A DNA stretch of 64,000 nucleotides from Bacillota bacterium (GCA_023435565.1 JAEYRN010000001.1:48915-112914), one strand, 5' to 3'; shown: positions 24,983 through 34,259, counted from the stretch's first letter. Notes: generated from the sequence alone by a model not told the origin. Numbers and translations: made by a program.

Positions 24983-26287
24983 ATGTGGAATCGAGAGATT
25001 GAAACTTTGCCCCGGACTGAATTAGAAAGAATCCAGGCGGATCGGCTCCGGAAAACCATAGAGAGAGTATATAACAATGTACCCTTTTATAAGAAAAAAT
25101 TAAACGAAGTTGGAATAAAGCCGGAAGATATTAAAAGCGTCCAGGATTTGAAGCGGTTACCGTTTACTACCAAACAAGATTTACGTGATAATTATCCTTT
25201 TAAGCTATTTGCCGTCCCACAGGATGAAGTGGTGCGAATACATGCCTCTTCAGGTACTACCGGAAAAATGACGGTAGTTGGGTATACTAAAGGAGATATC
25301 GCCACTTGGGCGGAAGTAATGGCCAGAACAATGGGTTGTGGTGGAGTTAATCATAAGGATATTGTGCAGGTTGCTTATGGTTATGGACTTTTTACCGGTG
25401 GATTAGGAGCCCATTACGGTGCAGAAAGAATAGGAGCTACAGTAGTTCCGATTTCAGGCGGAAACACAAAGAGGCAACTTCAGATAATGAAGGATTTTGG
25501 CTCTACAGTACTGGCGTGTACTCCATCATATACATTATTTATGGCGGAATCGGCGGCGGAAGAAGGGGTTAAAATTGAAGACCTCCACCTTAAAGTTGGT
25601 TTTTTCGGAGCGGAGCCTTGGTCTAATAATATGCGAAAAGAGATTGAAAACATCTGGAACATTAAAGCAATTGACATATATGGGTTAAGTGAAATCATTG
25701 GTCCGGGAGTCTCAAGCGAATGTTTTGAACAGAACGGACTCCATGTTTGGGAAGACCATTTCATTCCTGAAATTATAGATCCTGCCACTGGAGAAGTATT
25801 GCCATTCGGTGAAAAGGGAGAGTTGGTATTCACTTGTATCACAAAAGAAGCGCTTCCTTTGATTCGATATCGGACTCGGGATATTAGCATTCTTTATCCG
25901 GAACCCTGTATGTGCGGCCGGACCCATATGCGGATGAACCGGGTAATGGGTCGTACTGATGATATGTTAATTATTCGCGGGGTTAACGTATTCCCTTCGC
26001 AGATAGAAAGTGTGTTGTTAGAAATTGGTGAAACTGAGCCTCATTATCAATTAATCGTTGATCGCGACGGGAATCTTGATGATCTTGAGATCTGGGTTGA
26101 GGTCTCTGAAAAAATATTTTCCGATGAAGTACGAAAGTTGGAAGAACTGGGTTCTAAAATTAAACGAGAAATACTAAGTACTTTAGGAATTTCCGCTCGA
26201 GTCAAATTAGTAGAGCCGAAAACGATTGCCCGTAGTGAGGGAAAAGCTAAGCGTGTTGTCGACCGTAGAGATGTATATAAACAATAA
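24983..26287 (+). CDS. paaK: Phenylacetate-CoA ligase (aryl-acid:CoA ligase)
   Basis: The 434-residue member of the adenylate-forming family activates phenylacetate (or a related arylacetate) to its CoA thioester with ATP. The P-loop-like motif is ASSGTTGKMTVVGYTKGD (about 90-107), the A5 motif is YGLSEIIGPGV, and the C-terminal hinge is GRTDDMLIIRGVNVFPSQIE. An ACT-domain gene follows 70 bp later, a common pairing in anaerobes. The Phe-type T-box leader suggests it serves amino-acid synthesis from arylacetates rather than degradation. Start ATG 24983 follows GAAGGAGGAATTTTAG. Confidence 0.92.
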   Translation: MWNREIETLPRTELERIQADRLRKTIERVYNNVPFYKKKLNEVGIKPEDIKSVQDLKRLPFTTKQDLRDNYPFKLFAVPQDEVVRIHASSGTTGKMTVVGYTKGDIATWAEVMARTMGCGGVNHKDIVQVAYGYGLFTGGLGAHYGAERIGATVVPISGGNTKRQLQIMKDFGSTVLACTPSYTLFMAESAAEEGVKIEDLHLKVGFFGAEPWSNNMRKEIENIWNIKAIDIYGLSEIIGPGVSSECFEQNGLHVWEDHFIPEIIDPATGEVLPFGEKGELVFTCITKEALPLIRYRTRDISILYPEPCMCGRTHMRMNRVMGRTDDMLIIRGVNVFPSQIESVLLEIGETEPHYQLIVDRDGNLDDLEIWVEVSEKIFSDEVRKLEELGSKIKREILSTLGISARVKLVEPKTIARSEGKAKRVVDRRDVYKQ

Positions 26288-26360
26288 GTTCAAAAAAAAC
26301 GGGAAGGTAATTTCAAATAATTGGCGAATTAAAAATTTCGAAAAGATGGGGGAGAATGTG

Positions 26361-26789
26361 ATGAAAGTGAAACAAATTTCAATATTTTTGGAAAATAAAT
26401 CGGGGCGTTTGGCTGAAGTAACAAAGGTCCTCGGTGATAACGAAATTAATATTAGAGCCCTTTCTATTGCCGATACTACTGATTTTGGTATTTTAAGACT
26501 GATTGTCAATAATCCGGAAAAGGCTTGGAAGATTCTTAAAGAACAAAATTTTACAGTCAGTGAAACAGAGATAATCGCAGTTCAAGTCCCGGATCAACCC
26601 GGTGGGCTAGCTGGAATTCTTAATTTATTGGAAAATAACAGTATTAATATTGAGTATATGTACGCATTTGTGGGGAAATCAGGCATGGATGCAGTCGTTG
26701 TCTTCAGAGTGGAAAACATTGATCGCGCTATTGATTTACTACAGAAACAGAGAATAACTTTGTTAAGCGGAAAAGAAATATATACTTGA
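26361..26789 (+). CDS. Tandem ACT-domain regulatory protein
   Basis: The 142-residue protein consists of two ACT domains. The first begins VKQISIFLENKSGRLAEVTKVLGDNEINIRALS and the second VQVPDQPGGLAGILNLLENNSINIEYMY. Each has the glycine/asparagine ligand turn. Such stand-alone ACT proteins bind amino acids, and next to paaK they probably sense an aromatic amino acid and adjust the arylacetate branch. This role is inferred. Start ATG 26361 follows GGGGGAGAATGTG; earlier in-frame starts overlap the paaK coding end. It is co-transcribed with paaK. Confidence 0.85.
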   Translation: MKVKQISIFLENKSGRLAEVTKVLGDNEINIRALSIADTTDFGILRLIVNNPEKAWKILKEQNFTVSETEIIAVQVPDQPGGLAGILNLLENNSINIEYMYAFVGKSGMDAVVVFRVENIDRAIDLLQKQRITLLSGKEIYT

Positions 26790-26811
26790 TTGAAAGGAAT
26801 ATAAATCATTA

Positions 26812-28458
26812 ATGCATGGACTGTTACAGCGGTTTGGCTCAATTATAAAAATGTTCTTTTTTAAAGATGTTAAGGGTGAAAACCGGTTAATCTTTAATAT
26901 TACCGGTTTGTTTTTTGTTGTCATAGTTTATTTTTCAATAAGTATTGGTTTGTTTGTTTTCTTACATCACTCCTCCACCCAGAATGATAACCGGCTTGAG
27001 ACTGATTTGAAAATTGCCAATTCAATCCAAAACGAACTCGCTACTTTATCTTTGAGACAGAATTATTCGGCCCCAACTTTAAATCAATTGCTGAATTTAG
27101 CTAATTCTTTAAGCAAGGGTATTAAAGCTAACCAAAGTTACAAGCTTTTTAAAGACAGTCTTACAAATTTGGTAAGTTTCTCTTCCGAATTAAATAATCC
27201 GAAATTCAATGATGAACTTGTTCAAAACCGGGTTTTAATTGAAGGTTTGGTTCAGGTCTTGATTGAAAAACGTCAAAATATCCATGAGAGCTTATTTTCA
27301 CGAATATTAATCTGCGAAATCGGTTTAATTTTATTAACTATTTTTTTAGTATGGATCGGAGTATTTTTCTCAATCAAAACCACAAAGACCCAACAGTCGG
27401 AGATTTCCTACTTTGAAAGTTTGGCATATCAATTCAAAGGTGGTCAACTTGATAAAATAGTATTTAATTATCAAGGTAAAAATTTAACGGAGCTTAATCA
27501 AGCTATCAGTAGATATATTCAACTTGTTCGAGAGCGTTACCAGATGGTTAAAGATCAGATCAAAAATTTAAACTATCAAACTAACGAAATCTCATTATTT
27601 TTTAAGCAAAATGATACTTTTTATTCGGAGGTAAAGCGGGATTTGGAACAATTAGTTCATCGTATTTACCGTACGGATGATAAATATCAAGTACTTTCAG
27701 AGCGGATTAAATTGTTAAATGTTAACCTGAGAGATTCCCAACAACAAATTCTTCATTTTCATGAATCTTTAAAAAGTTGTAATCATATTTTTCTAGGAAC
27801 TCCCGAAGAAATCGGGAAGATTGATATTCAAGTTAAAAATCGAGAAAATTACCTCAAAAAGGGTGTTGGCGATTTATACCAATTACGTTCAATACTTGAA
27901 CAACTGCTTCATACCGGATCCATTTTTCAAAATGTAGCTGAACAAAATGCTTTGCTGGCCTTGAATGCCTCAATTGAAGCGGCAAGAGCCGAGACTGCGA
28001 TTGGAGGTTTTGATATTGCCGCTGAGGAGATAGCCCTTTTGGCCGAAAAGGTGGGGCGTGTTTCAAAAGAGCTATTGGCTGTGGTTGACGCAATGGAAGT
28101 CAAAGGAAATACCGCACTAAAAACTCTTGAAACTGACTTGGCTCGGAACAACGATGTTAAACATTTTATCGAATCTATCGGCAATAAAATCAATATATTT
28201 TGCCTGAAATTAAGTTCACTTCTGGAAGATGTCATTCAGTACAGTATCCAAATCGAGGGATTGGAAGAAAAACGTAAATCCCTTGAAGAACTCGCGGCCT
28301 CTTTAGGAGAACTGAATCGAAAATCTCAAAATAATTATGGAAGAGCAGAAGTTGCCCTCGACATGATAACTAAATCGGGTGAGACTATGGCAGTATCTGA
28401 ACAATTTGACTCATTAGTAGTTGAATTAAAACATTTAATGAATAAGATTACCATTTGA
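26812..28458 (+). CDS. Membrane chemoreceptor-like protein (MCP signalling domain) 1
   Basis: The 548-residue protein has two membrane helices (about 28-50 and 165-190) enclosing an extracytoplasmic helical sensor of about 110 residues. A long coiled coil follows, then an MCP signalling hairpin, NVAEQNALLALNASIEAARAE, continuing GGFDIAAEEIALLAEKVG. No typical HAMP domain or Gln/Glu methylation segments stand out. The hairpin should contact CheW/CheA-type partners, but no che genes are in the window. The start is uncertain: the nearest ribosome-like AAAGGAA is 13 nt before ATG 26812. A paralogue-like receptor follows 22 bp later. Confidence 0.75.
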   Translation: MHGLLQRFGSIIKMFFFKDVKGENRLIFNITGLFFVVIVYFSISIGLFVFLHHSSTQNDNRLETDLKIANSIQNELATLSLRQNYSAPTLNQLLNLANSLSKGIKANQSYKLFKDSLTNLVSFSSELNNPKFNDELVQNRVLIEGLVQVLIEKRQNIHESLFSRILICEIGLILLTIFLVWIGVFFSIKTTKTQQSEISYFESLAYQFKGGQLDKIVFNYQGKNLTELNQAISRYIQLVRERYQMVKDQIKNLNYQTNEISLFFKQNDTFYSEVKRDLEQLVHRIYRTDDKYQVLSERIKLLNVNLRDSQQQILHFHESLKSCNHIFLGTPEEIGKIDIQVKNRENYLKKGVGDLYQLRSILEQLLHTGSIFQNVAEQNALLALNASIEAARAETAIGGFDIAAEEIALLAEKVGRVSKELLAVVDAMEVKGNTALKTLETDLARNNDVKHFIESIGNKINIFCLKLSSLLEDVIQYSIQIEGLEEKRKSLEELAASLGELNRKSQNNYGRAEVALDMITKSGETMAVSEQFDSLVVELKHLMNKITI

Positions 28459-28480
28459 TTAATAAATAAAGGGAAAAATC

Positions 28481-30193
28481 ATGGCTAAATTCAAAAAAAA
28501 CATGATGCTAACGGAAAAAAATTATTCCGGATCCGGTATTTTGTCGAAAATTAGTTTTTCAGGCAAAATTTATTTGGCTTTATTTCTTATAGTAGCCGGA
28601 TTGGTAGTTCAATGCCTTTTTATATTATCAAACTTATATGAATATCGGAATGATTTAATGTATATAGCATCCTCCAGAAGAACCAACGATGATCTTGTAA
28701 AAGTTTTATATAACCGTTCCTGGGACATGTTGGGGAAAATTTATATTAGTAGTAGTTCGAAAAGTGTTGTCGATTTTTCAGATGATGTAGCCCATATGGA
28801 ACAAGCATTAAATAATCTTAGCGATAATCTTAACAGTAATGATTTCGCGAAACCAATTAATAATATTCAAGATATAATTGACCAATTTAGAAAGAATGGA
28901 TCTATTTTAACCACTGATGGTTATCAAGTCGCCAAGAATTTGTATGACCAATATATAATAGCGGTTAATAGCTTGGAAACAGCTTTAACAAAATATTATA
29001 AGAATAATTACCAGGAAATTTTGGTTGTTTTAATCATTAAATTTTCGATTATTTTTTTTGTGTTATTAATTGAAATTTTAATCTGTAAATGGCTGATTAG
29101 TTGTGCTATAAAATCCATTGATGAGCCGGCCAACCGAATTATTCAATTTTTACAAAATGCAAATGGAGATTTAAAAGTAAAAATTCCGGTTTTTACTTAT
29201 GAGGGTTTGGGTGCAACAGGATTGCTTTTAAATGATGCCATCTCCAAATGGCATGGACTAGCTTTGGAATTTAAGAATGCTAGTAATAAGCTAAATTACC
29301 TAATTGATGAAATGACTTCCGGTTTTAATCAGGTATTTTTTCTCGAAGTACAGTTACAGGAGGCATACCGTGAGATTGAGGCTAGTTTGGATGAACAAAA
29401 ACAGATGGGCAAAAGAGTTGATAAAGAGATTGAAACAATAATCTCTGAACTTTCGGAACTGCAATATCTTCCGCGAAAGGTAAACCAAATATCCGAAGAA
29501 ATGAATAGTCTTTTAGCAGTCAATAAGGAGTATTTAAGCGGTTTATTAAATAAACAAATTGAGGTCAATAATGAATCTCAAGGGATTGTTAATTATTTAA
29601 AGGATTTAGCTACCACTTCTAAACGAGTTGACCGTATTATGAAAGAATTAGATGAGATCGAAGCAGAAAGTGAAATGCTAGCTTTTAATAGCGCAATTAG
29701 TGCCGCAAGAGCCGGTCAAGAAGGACAAGGATTTAGTGTTGTAGCTAAAGAAATCGCCAATTTGGTAGAACGTTCCAAAAAGGCCTCAAACAACCTAAGT
29801 GGTTTAATTGGTCAAATTCAAGAGAAAACAGAGCAAATAGTTAATTTAGCGCCTGAAAAAGACCTAGTGGAACAGAATAAATTCTCGCTAGACAAAATAA
29901 TTAATTCCACTTGTACGAATTTAAGTGAAACCGCTCTCAAATGCCTTAATGAGATTAGCATAATGAGACAAGTGGTTGAAACAATTTTTATCAAGAGCAA
30001 TGAAGCATTCGAAGAGATTAGCGTCACATCGGAATTACCTCAAACAGAAACCAATGAATTGGATGAAATTAACAATATTATCGGTCATTACTTGGAGAGT
30101 ATAAAGCATACAGGAGAAATTAGTAATAAAATTTGTGAAACTGTTAATAGTCTTCAGTCAGCTACAAACCTTCTAATCAATCGAAATTCCTAA
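28481..30193 (+). CDS. Membrane chemoreceptor-like protein (MCP signalling domain) 2
   Basis: The 570-residue protein has the same plan as its upstream neighbour: two membrane helices (about 28-48 and 182-205), an extracytoplasmic helical region and a cytoplasmic coiled coil. Its signalling tip is LDEIEAESEMLAFNSAISA, continuing AARAGQEGQGFSVVAKEIANL. The usual IEAARAGE reads ISAARAGQ, so a normally conserved Glu is Ser. It may still bind a CheW-like adaptor, but altered signalling is possible. Start ATG 28481 follows AAAGGGAAAAATC. It is likely co-transcribed with receptor 1, and the two may form mixed arrays. Confidence 0.75.
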   Translation: MAKFKKNMMLTEKNYSGSGILSKISFSGKIYLALFLIVAGLVVQCLFILSNLYEYRNDLMYIASSRRTNDDLVKVLYNRSWDMLGKIYISSSSKSVVDFSDDVAHMEQALNNLSDNLNSNDFAKPINNIQDIIDQFRKNGSILTTDGYQVAKNLYDQYIIAVNSLETALTKYYKNNYQEILVVLIIKFSIIFFVLLIEILICKWLISCAIKSIDEPANRIIQFLQNANGDLKVKIPVFTYEGLGATGLLLNDAISKWHGLALEFKNASNKLNYLIDEMTSGFNQVFFLEVQLQEAYREIEASLDEQKQMGKRVDKEIETIISELSELQYLPRKVNQISEEMNSLLAVNKEYLSGLLNKQIEVNNESQGIVNYLKDLATTSKRVDRIMKELDEIEAESEMLAFNSAISAARAGQEGQGFSVVAKEIANLVERSKKASNNLSGLIGQIQEKTEQIVNLAPEKDLVEQNKFSLDKIINSTCTNLSETALKCLNEISIMRQVVETIFIKSNEAFEEISVTSELPQTETNELDEINNIIGHYLESIKHTGEISNKICETVNSLQSATNLLINRNS

Positions 30194-30323
30194 TAAACGG
30201 AGGATATTTTTGTCGAGGTGTTTTCATTAAAGACTCCAATATGTCTTAAAGTTTTTATTTTTATTTCTCATTTATGAACTTGGTCATAATTAATAAAGTG
30301 AGTTAGTGTTGGAAAGGGAATAC

Positions 30324-31223
30324 ATGGTGGGGCACAGTCAAGATATATTAAAAAACTTTCAACCAAAACATGATTATTTAATCGGGTTTGATTCTGACGG
30401 TAGTGTCTTTGATACTATGGAAATAAAACAGAAAGAGTGCTTTTGCCCAAATTTTATCAAATACTTTAAGTTACAGCCGATTTCAAAATATGCTCGGGAA
30501 ACCATGGAATTTGTTGGCCTTTATTCAAAATGGCGGGGAATAAACCGTTTTGCGATTTTACTAAAAACCTTAGAAATGTTAGCGGATCGTGAAGAAGTTA
30601 AGGCGAGAGGATTTAGTTTCATTGATTTAAAGTCGCTTCGTGATTGGATTGGTTCCGGGATGCCTTTAGCGAACGAAAACCTTAAAGAATGGGTTGATAA
30701 AACCGAAGACTCAATACTAAAGAAGGTTTTAGAATGGAGTATGGCGGTTAATCAATCTATTTCCGATTTAGTATTCGGTATTCCGCCTTACCCATTTGTT
30801 AGGGAAAGTCTTGATAAAATTGTTAAACAGGCAGATTTGCTTTGTATATCCCAGACCCCTTACGAAGCTTTGGAACGAGAATGGACTGAGCATAAGATTA
30901 TTAAATATGCGGCGTTAATTGCCGGTCAGGAATTTGGTTCTAAAAATGAACATCTCAAATTAACCGCCGTAGGAAAATATAAGCTTAATCATATTTTATT
31001 AGTAGGGGATGCTTGGGGGGATTTGGAAGCGGCAAAAGCTAACGGGACGCTCTTTTATCCGATTAATCCAGGGGACGAAGTAACATCATGGAAAAACTTT
31101 TATGAAGAAGGATTGGTCCGTTTTTTCAATGAGACTTATCAGGGTGAATATGAAGCAGAATTAATTAATAAATTTGAATCTTTACTTCCGGATACTCCAC
31201 CTTGGAAACAAAGGCAGGTTTGA
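30324..31223 (+). CDS. HAD-superfamily hydrolase
   Basis: The 299-residue protein has the HAD motifs. Motif I is LIGFDSDGSVFDTM (nucleophile Asp and acid Asp in DSDGS), motif II is CISQTP, and motif III/IV is ILLVGDAWGDLEAAKANG. A helical cap (about 30-170) is inserted after motif I. It is a soluble phosphatase or phosphonatase-like enzyme of unknown substrate. Start ATG 30324 has AAAGGGAA just upstream. A TTG at 30306 is possible but less well placed. The gene stands alone. Confidence 0.75.
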   Translation: MVGHSQDILKNFQPKHDYLIGFDSDGSVFDTMEIKQKECFCPNFIKYFKLQPISKYARETMEFVGLYSKWRGINRFAILLKTLEMLADREEVKARGFSFIDLKSLRDWIGSGMPLANENLKEWVDKTEDSILKKVLEWSMAVNQSISDLVFGIPPYPFVRESLDKIVKQADLLCISQTPYEALEREWTEHKIIKYAALIAGQEFGSKNEHLKLTAVGKYKLNHILLVGDAWGDLEAAKANGTLFYPINPGDEVTSWKNFYEEGLVRFFNETYQGEYEAELINKFESLLPDTPPWKQRQV

Positions 31224-31272
31224 CCGGAATTTTTTTAAGCATTTTTTTGATAACCTTCGTACCGATAAAGTC

Positions 31273-31851
31273 TTATTCATTTAATTCATCGATAGTTAAT
31301 GAATAGCTTGGTAAAAATTTTTCCATAAAGTATTTAACTTCAGGAAGTCGAATTTCTTCGATATGCTTCTTAAGAGAATTCTTCGCTTTTTCAAAGTCCT
31401 TATTGCCATGTTTTAGTTCTTGTAAACACTTTAGGTATGCGCTGATTTTATCGGCTGCTTTTATTAATTCGATTTCATCTTCCGCTCCATTTTGGAATAC
31501 TACCTCCCGGTAATTTGATTTTAATTCATCCGGTAACATGTTAAATATTTTTTCACGGGCTTTATTTTCGATTTCCGAAAAGGCCTGGTGAATTGCAACG
31601 TTATAATATTTGATGGGAGCGGGGAGATCTCCGACAATTACTTCTCCGATTTCATGGTATAAAGCAAGGACAGCAGTACGATTCGGATCAGTTTTACCCT
31701 GGTAAAGAGTATTTTTGATAACAGCTAAAGCATGGGCGATTAGGGCTACTTCAAGGCTGTGTTCCTGAATATTTTCGGACTCGGTATTACGCATTAATCC
31801 CCAACGGTTTATATATTTCATCTTTGATAGGAAAGCAAAGAAATGGGACAT
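31273..31851 (-). CDS. yfbR: YfbR-like 5'-deoxynucleotidase (HD domain)
   Basis: The 192-residue HD-domain protein starts MSHFFAFLSKMKYINRWGLMR and has the metal-binding series NIQEHSLEVALIAH and ALYHEIGEVIVGDLPAPIKY, then AADKISAYLKCLQE. Relatives remove phosphate from deoxynucleoside 5'-monophosphates. The second motif reads His-Glu where the family usually has His-Asp, a conservative change at a metal ligand. Start ATG 31851 follows CCAGGAGGTTTTT read on the minus strand. It faces the HAD gene convergently. Confidence 0.85.
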   Translation of the reverse strand: MSHFFAFLSKMKYINRWGLMRNTESENIQEHSLEVALIAHALAVIKNTLYQGKTDPNRTAVLALYHEIGEVIVGDLPAPIKYYNVAIHQAFSEIENKAREKIFNMLPDELKSNYREVVFQNGAEDEIELIKAADKISAYLKCLQELKHGNKDFEKAKNSLKKHIEEIRLPEVKYFMEKFLPSYSLTIDELNE

Positions 31852-31978
31852 AAAAACCTCCTGGCCTGGACATAAATTATTTTTAAAAGTATTGTTTAAT
31901 AGACCTGTTATTCTCGGCAAAACCCTAGAAATCCTCCCCTGAAAAGTGGATACTTGAACGGGAATAGTTTTTAATAGT
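31852..31978. other. Upstream region of yfbR-like gene
   Basis: These 127 bp carry no recognised gene. They should include the yfbR-like promoter on the minus strand, but no clear -35/-10 is seen. The inverted-repeat element begins just after. Confidence 0.3.
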
Positions 31979-31981
31979 TAT

Positions 31982-32096
31982 GAGAATTGCATAATTACCT
32001 TGGTTGACCCTTTAGCCACAATATATAGTGACAAACCCAGATGAATCTATCAATATATTGTGAGCTGAAGCTAAAATTTTTAATTATGCAATTCTC
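31982..32096. mobile_element. MITE-like element with 16-bp perfect terminal inverted repeats
   Basis: GAGAATTGCATAATTA (31982-31997) is the exact reverse complement of TAATTATGCAATTCTC (32081-32096). The 115-bp element has no coding capacity. Its left two-thirds recur at 24869-24943. The flanks are AGTTAT on the left and TTAGTTAG on the right, so a short target duplication is possible but not clear. Autonomous transposase genes with these ends are not in the window. Confidence 0.75.
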
Positions 32097-32189
32097 TTAG
32101 TTAGAATAGGATCTAAAAAAATTAGAAGGATAATAACACATATATGTAGAACAATAACACATAAATTAATGAATTGTAGAATGGTAGGA

Positions 32190-32312
32190 AAAAAGCGGCT
32201 AATTGCCGAAGCTTATGGGAGACGATACATATTTTATATAGTAGGATGGTAGCCGTGATAATATTTTTATTTCTATTGCATAACCCGGCATGGCTTCATC
32301 CGGGTTTTTTCA
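32190..32312 (+). promoter_or_regulatory. Candidate riboswitch/attenuator leader of the symporter genes
   Basis: CGGC (32196-32199) can pair with the near GCCG (32205-32208) or with the distal AGCCG (32251-32255); the two helices exclude each other. A terminator follows: AACCCGG (32282-32288), 11-nt loop, CCGGGTT (32300-32306) and T-run. The leader ends 39 bp before a small membrane-protein gene. I cannot assign a known riboswitch class. Confidence 0.5.
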
Positions 32313-32350
32313 TACCTGCGCTCCCAAAAAAACCGAAAGGAGTGTTATAA

Positions 32351-32455
32351 ATGCTAGGTTTAAGCGATCCTTGGATTATCAGTGTTTATCTCTTGTGTTT
32401 ATTAAGTACTCTTCTCTGTATCATTTATGGAATTATTAACTGGAATAAAAGTTAA
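32351..32455 (+). CDS. Symporter small accessory protein (34 residues)
   Basis: The 34-residue protein MLGLSDPWIISVYLLCLLS continues with one membrane helix (about residues 8-28) and ends in YGIINWNKS. Small proteins of this pattern (LGLxDPW at the start, YGxINWN at the end) lie directly upstream of sodium:solute symporters in many bacteria. AAAGGAGTGTTATAA precedes the ATG. The next ribosome site (AAAAGGAGGTGT) starts at its stop codon, so it is co-expressed with the symporter. Role: probably a partner subunit needed for folding or activity (inference). Confidence 0.85.
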   Translation: MLGLSDPWIISVYLLCLLSTLLCIIYGIINWNKS

Positions 32456-32469
32456 AAGGAGGTGTTGGG

Positions 32470-34122
32470 ATGAATACCACTTTATTTTCGGTTTTAATTA
32501 TTTTATTCATAGGAATTACCGGATACCTAGGTTTTCTGGGTTTTAAACACACTAGAAATGCTAAGGACTATCTGGTTGGAGGAAGAGAGATTCATCCGTT
32601 ATTGATGGCCTTGGCTTATGGGTCTACTTTTATTAGTACCTCCGCTATTGTAGGATTCGGAGGAGCTGCAGCCACTTTTGGCTTGGGGTTACTTTGGCTT
32701 ACTTTTTTTAATATTTTTTGTGGTATTTTTTTAGCATTTGTTGTTTTTGGAAAGCGTACTCGGGAGTTGGGAGAAAGTTTGAATGCCCATACTTTTCCGG
32801 AATTAATGGCCAAACGTTTTGATTCCAAATTAATTCAAACTTTTGCCGGAGGGCTAATTTTTGTTTCAATGCCGATTTATGCAGCTGCAGTAATGATTGG
32901 GGGCGCTAGATTTCTAGAGGTTAATTTGAGCGGGACCGGAATTAATTACGAAATTGCGATTTTAATATTCGGTTTAATTACGGCAGCTTACGTATTCAGC
33001 GGTGGGTTAAAAGGGGTAGTTTATACCGATGCTTTTCAAGGCGGTTTAATGTTTTTAGGGATGGTAGTTTTAATCATCTTTTCTTACAGTTCCCTTGGAG
33101 GCCTAACGCTCGCACATTCAAAATTAAGCGCTCTCTCTCATTTGGTTCCTGAATCCCTTGCAAAAGCAGGTCATCTAGGGTGGACTGCTATGCCCAAATG
33201 GGGGAGTCCGGTTTGGAATAATTTAATAACAACAATTGTGTTGGGAGTTGGGATTGGAGTTTTAGCGCAACCACAGTTAATTGTAAGGTATATGACTGTT
33301 AAAAGTAATAAAGAACTAAACAGGGCAGTCATTGCCGGAGGTATTTTCATTTTGTTTATGACTGGTGTGGCGTTTGTGGTTGGAGCACTGACAAATGTAT
33401 GGTTTTATGAGAGTTTTGGCAAAACTGCTTTGGCTATGGTGGTTGACCCTAATAGCGGGCAGCCTGTGGTCGAACAAGTCATTCCTTTATATGTTAATAA
33501 AGCATTACCGCACTGGTTTGGGTATTTATTTATGTTAAGCTTATTATCGGCGGCGATGTCAACTTTAAGCGGTCAGTTCCATACCACCGGTACTTCAATA
33601 AGTTATGACATTTATGAACAGAGTATGCTTCGACAAAAACATAGTCACCGTCAACCGCTCCTAGTAGCCAGACTTGGAATTGTGATAGCATTGGCGGTGA
33701 CATTAGTATTATCATTGGTTTTGAAAAGCTACCCCTTAATAGTCGCTTCGGCAACAGCGTTATTCTTTGGATTATGCGCGTCTACTTTTCTTCCAATGGT
33801 TATTACGGGTCTGTTTTGGCGGAAGGCTACCAAGAAAGGGGCTTTGGCCGGGATGTTCACTGGGTTTGGTTTAAGTTTGCTTTGGTTAGGTTTCTTCCAG
33901 GTTAAGATATCCGGGGCATTGGGGATATGTAAAGCGTTGTTCGGTACACCAAGTCTTATTATTAATTCACCTTGGGCGGGAGTGGATTCAATCATTATTG
34001 CATTTCCACTAGCAATCATAGTGACAATAGTCGTCAGTTTATTTACCACTAATCTTTCCGAGGATTTAATCCATAAATGTTTTCCCAAACGGGTAATGGG
34101 AAGTCCGATTAAAACATTATAG
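32470..34122 (+). CDS. Sodium:solute symporter family (SSS) transporter
   Basis: The 550-residue protein has about 13 membrane helices. The early block KDYLVGGREIHPLLMALAYGSTFISTSAIVGFGG (split here by normal loops) is typical of the SSS family, with the Na2-site Ser/Thr pair expected later near LSLLSAAMSTLSGQFHT. The FSGGLKGVVYTDAFQG block is the family signature. It moves an organic acid, amino acid or vitamin with Na+. The substrate cannot be read from sequence. It is encoded with a small accessory protein and preceded by a switch-like leader. Start ATG 32470 follows AAAAGGAGGTGTTGGG. Confidence 0.9.
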   Translation: MNTTLFSVLIILFIGITGYLGFLGFKHTRNAKDYLVGGREIHPLLMALAYGSTFISTSAIVGFGGAAATFGLGLLWLTFFNIFCGIFLAFVVFGKRTRELGESLNAHTFPELMAKRFDSKLIQTFAGGLIFVSMPIYAAAVMIGGARFLEVNLSGTGINYEIAILIFGLITAAYVFSGGLKGVVYTDAFQGGLMFLGMVVLIIFSYSSLGGLTLAHSKLSALSHLVPESLAKAGHLGWTAMPKWGSPVWNNLITTIVLGVGIGVLAQPQLIVRYMTVKSNKELNRAVIAGGIFILFMTGVAFVVGALTNVWFYESFGKTALAMVVDPNSGQPVVEQVIPLYVNKALPHWFGYLFMLSLLSAAMSTLSGQFHTTGTSISYDIYEQSMLRQKHSHRQPLLVARLGIVIALAVTLVLSLVLKSYPLIVASATALFFGLCASTFLPMVITGLFWRKATKKGALAGMFTGFGLSLLWLGFFQVKISGALGICKALFGTPSLIINSPWAGVDSIIIAFPLAIIVTIVVSLFTTNLSEDLIHKCFPKRVMGSPIKTL

Positions 34123-34138
34123 ATTTGGTTGATATAGT

Positions 34139-34172
34139 AAAAAGAGGGGGCAAAACCATCCCCCTCTTTTTT
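34139..34172 (+). terminator. Rho-independent terminator of the symporter gene
   Basis: AAAGAGGGGG, loop CAAAACCAT, CCCCCTCTTT, then a T-run: a 10-bp perfect stem. Confidence 0.92.
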
Positions 34173-34259
34173 GTTGTATTTGATATAATAATATTTGACT
34201 TAAGCTATCTAGTTTAGTAACGCCTATGAGTACACTTTTTCGAGATGGGAGGAAAACCC

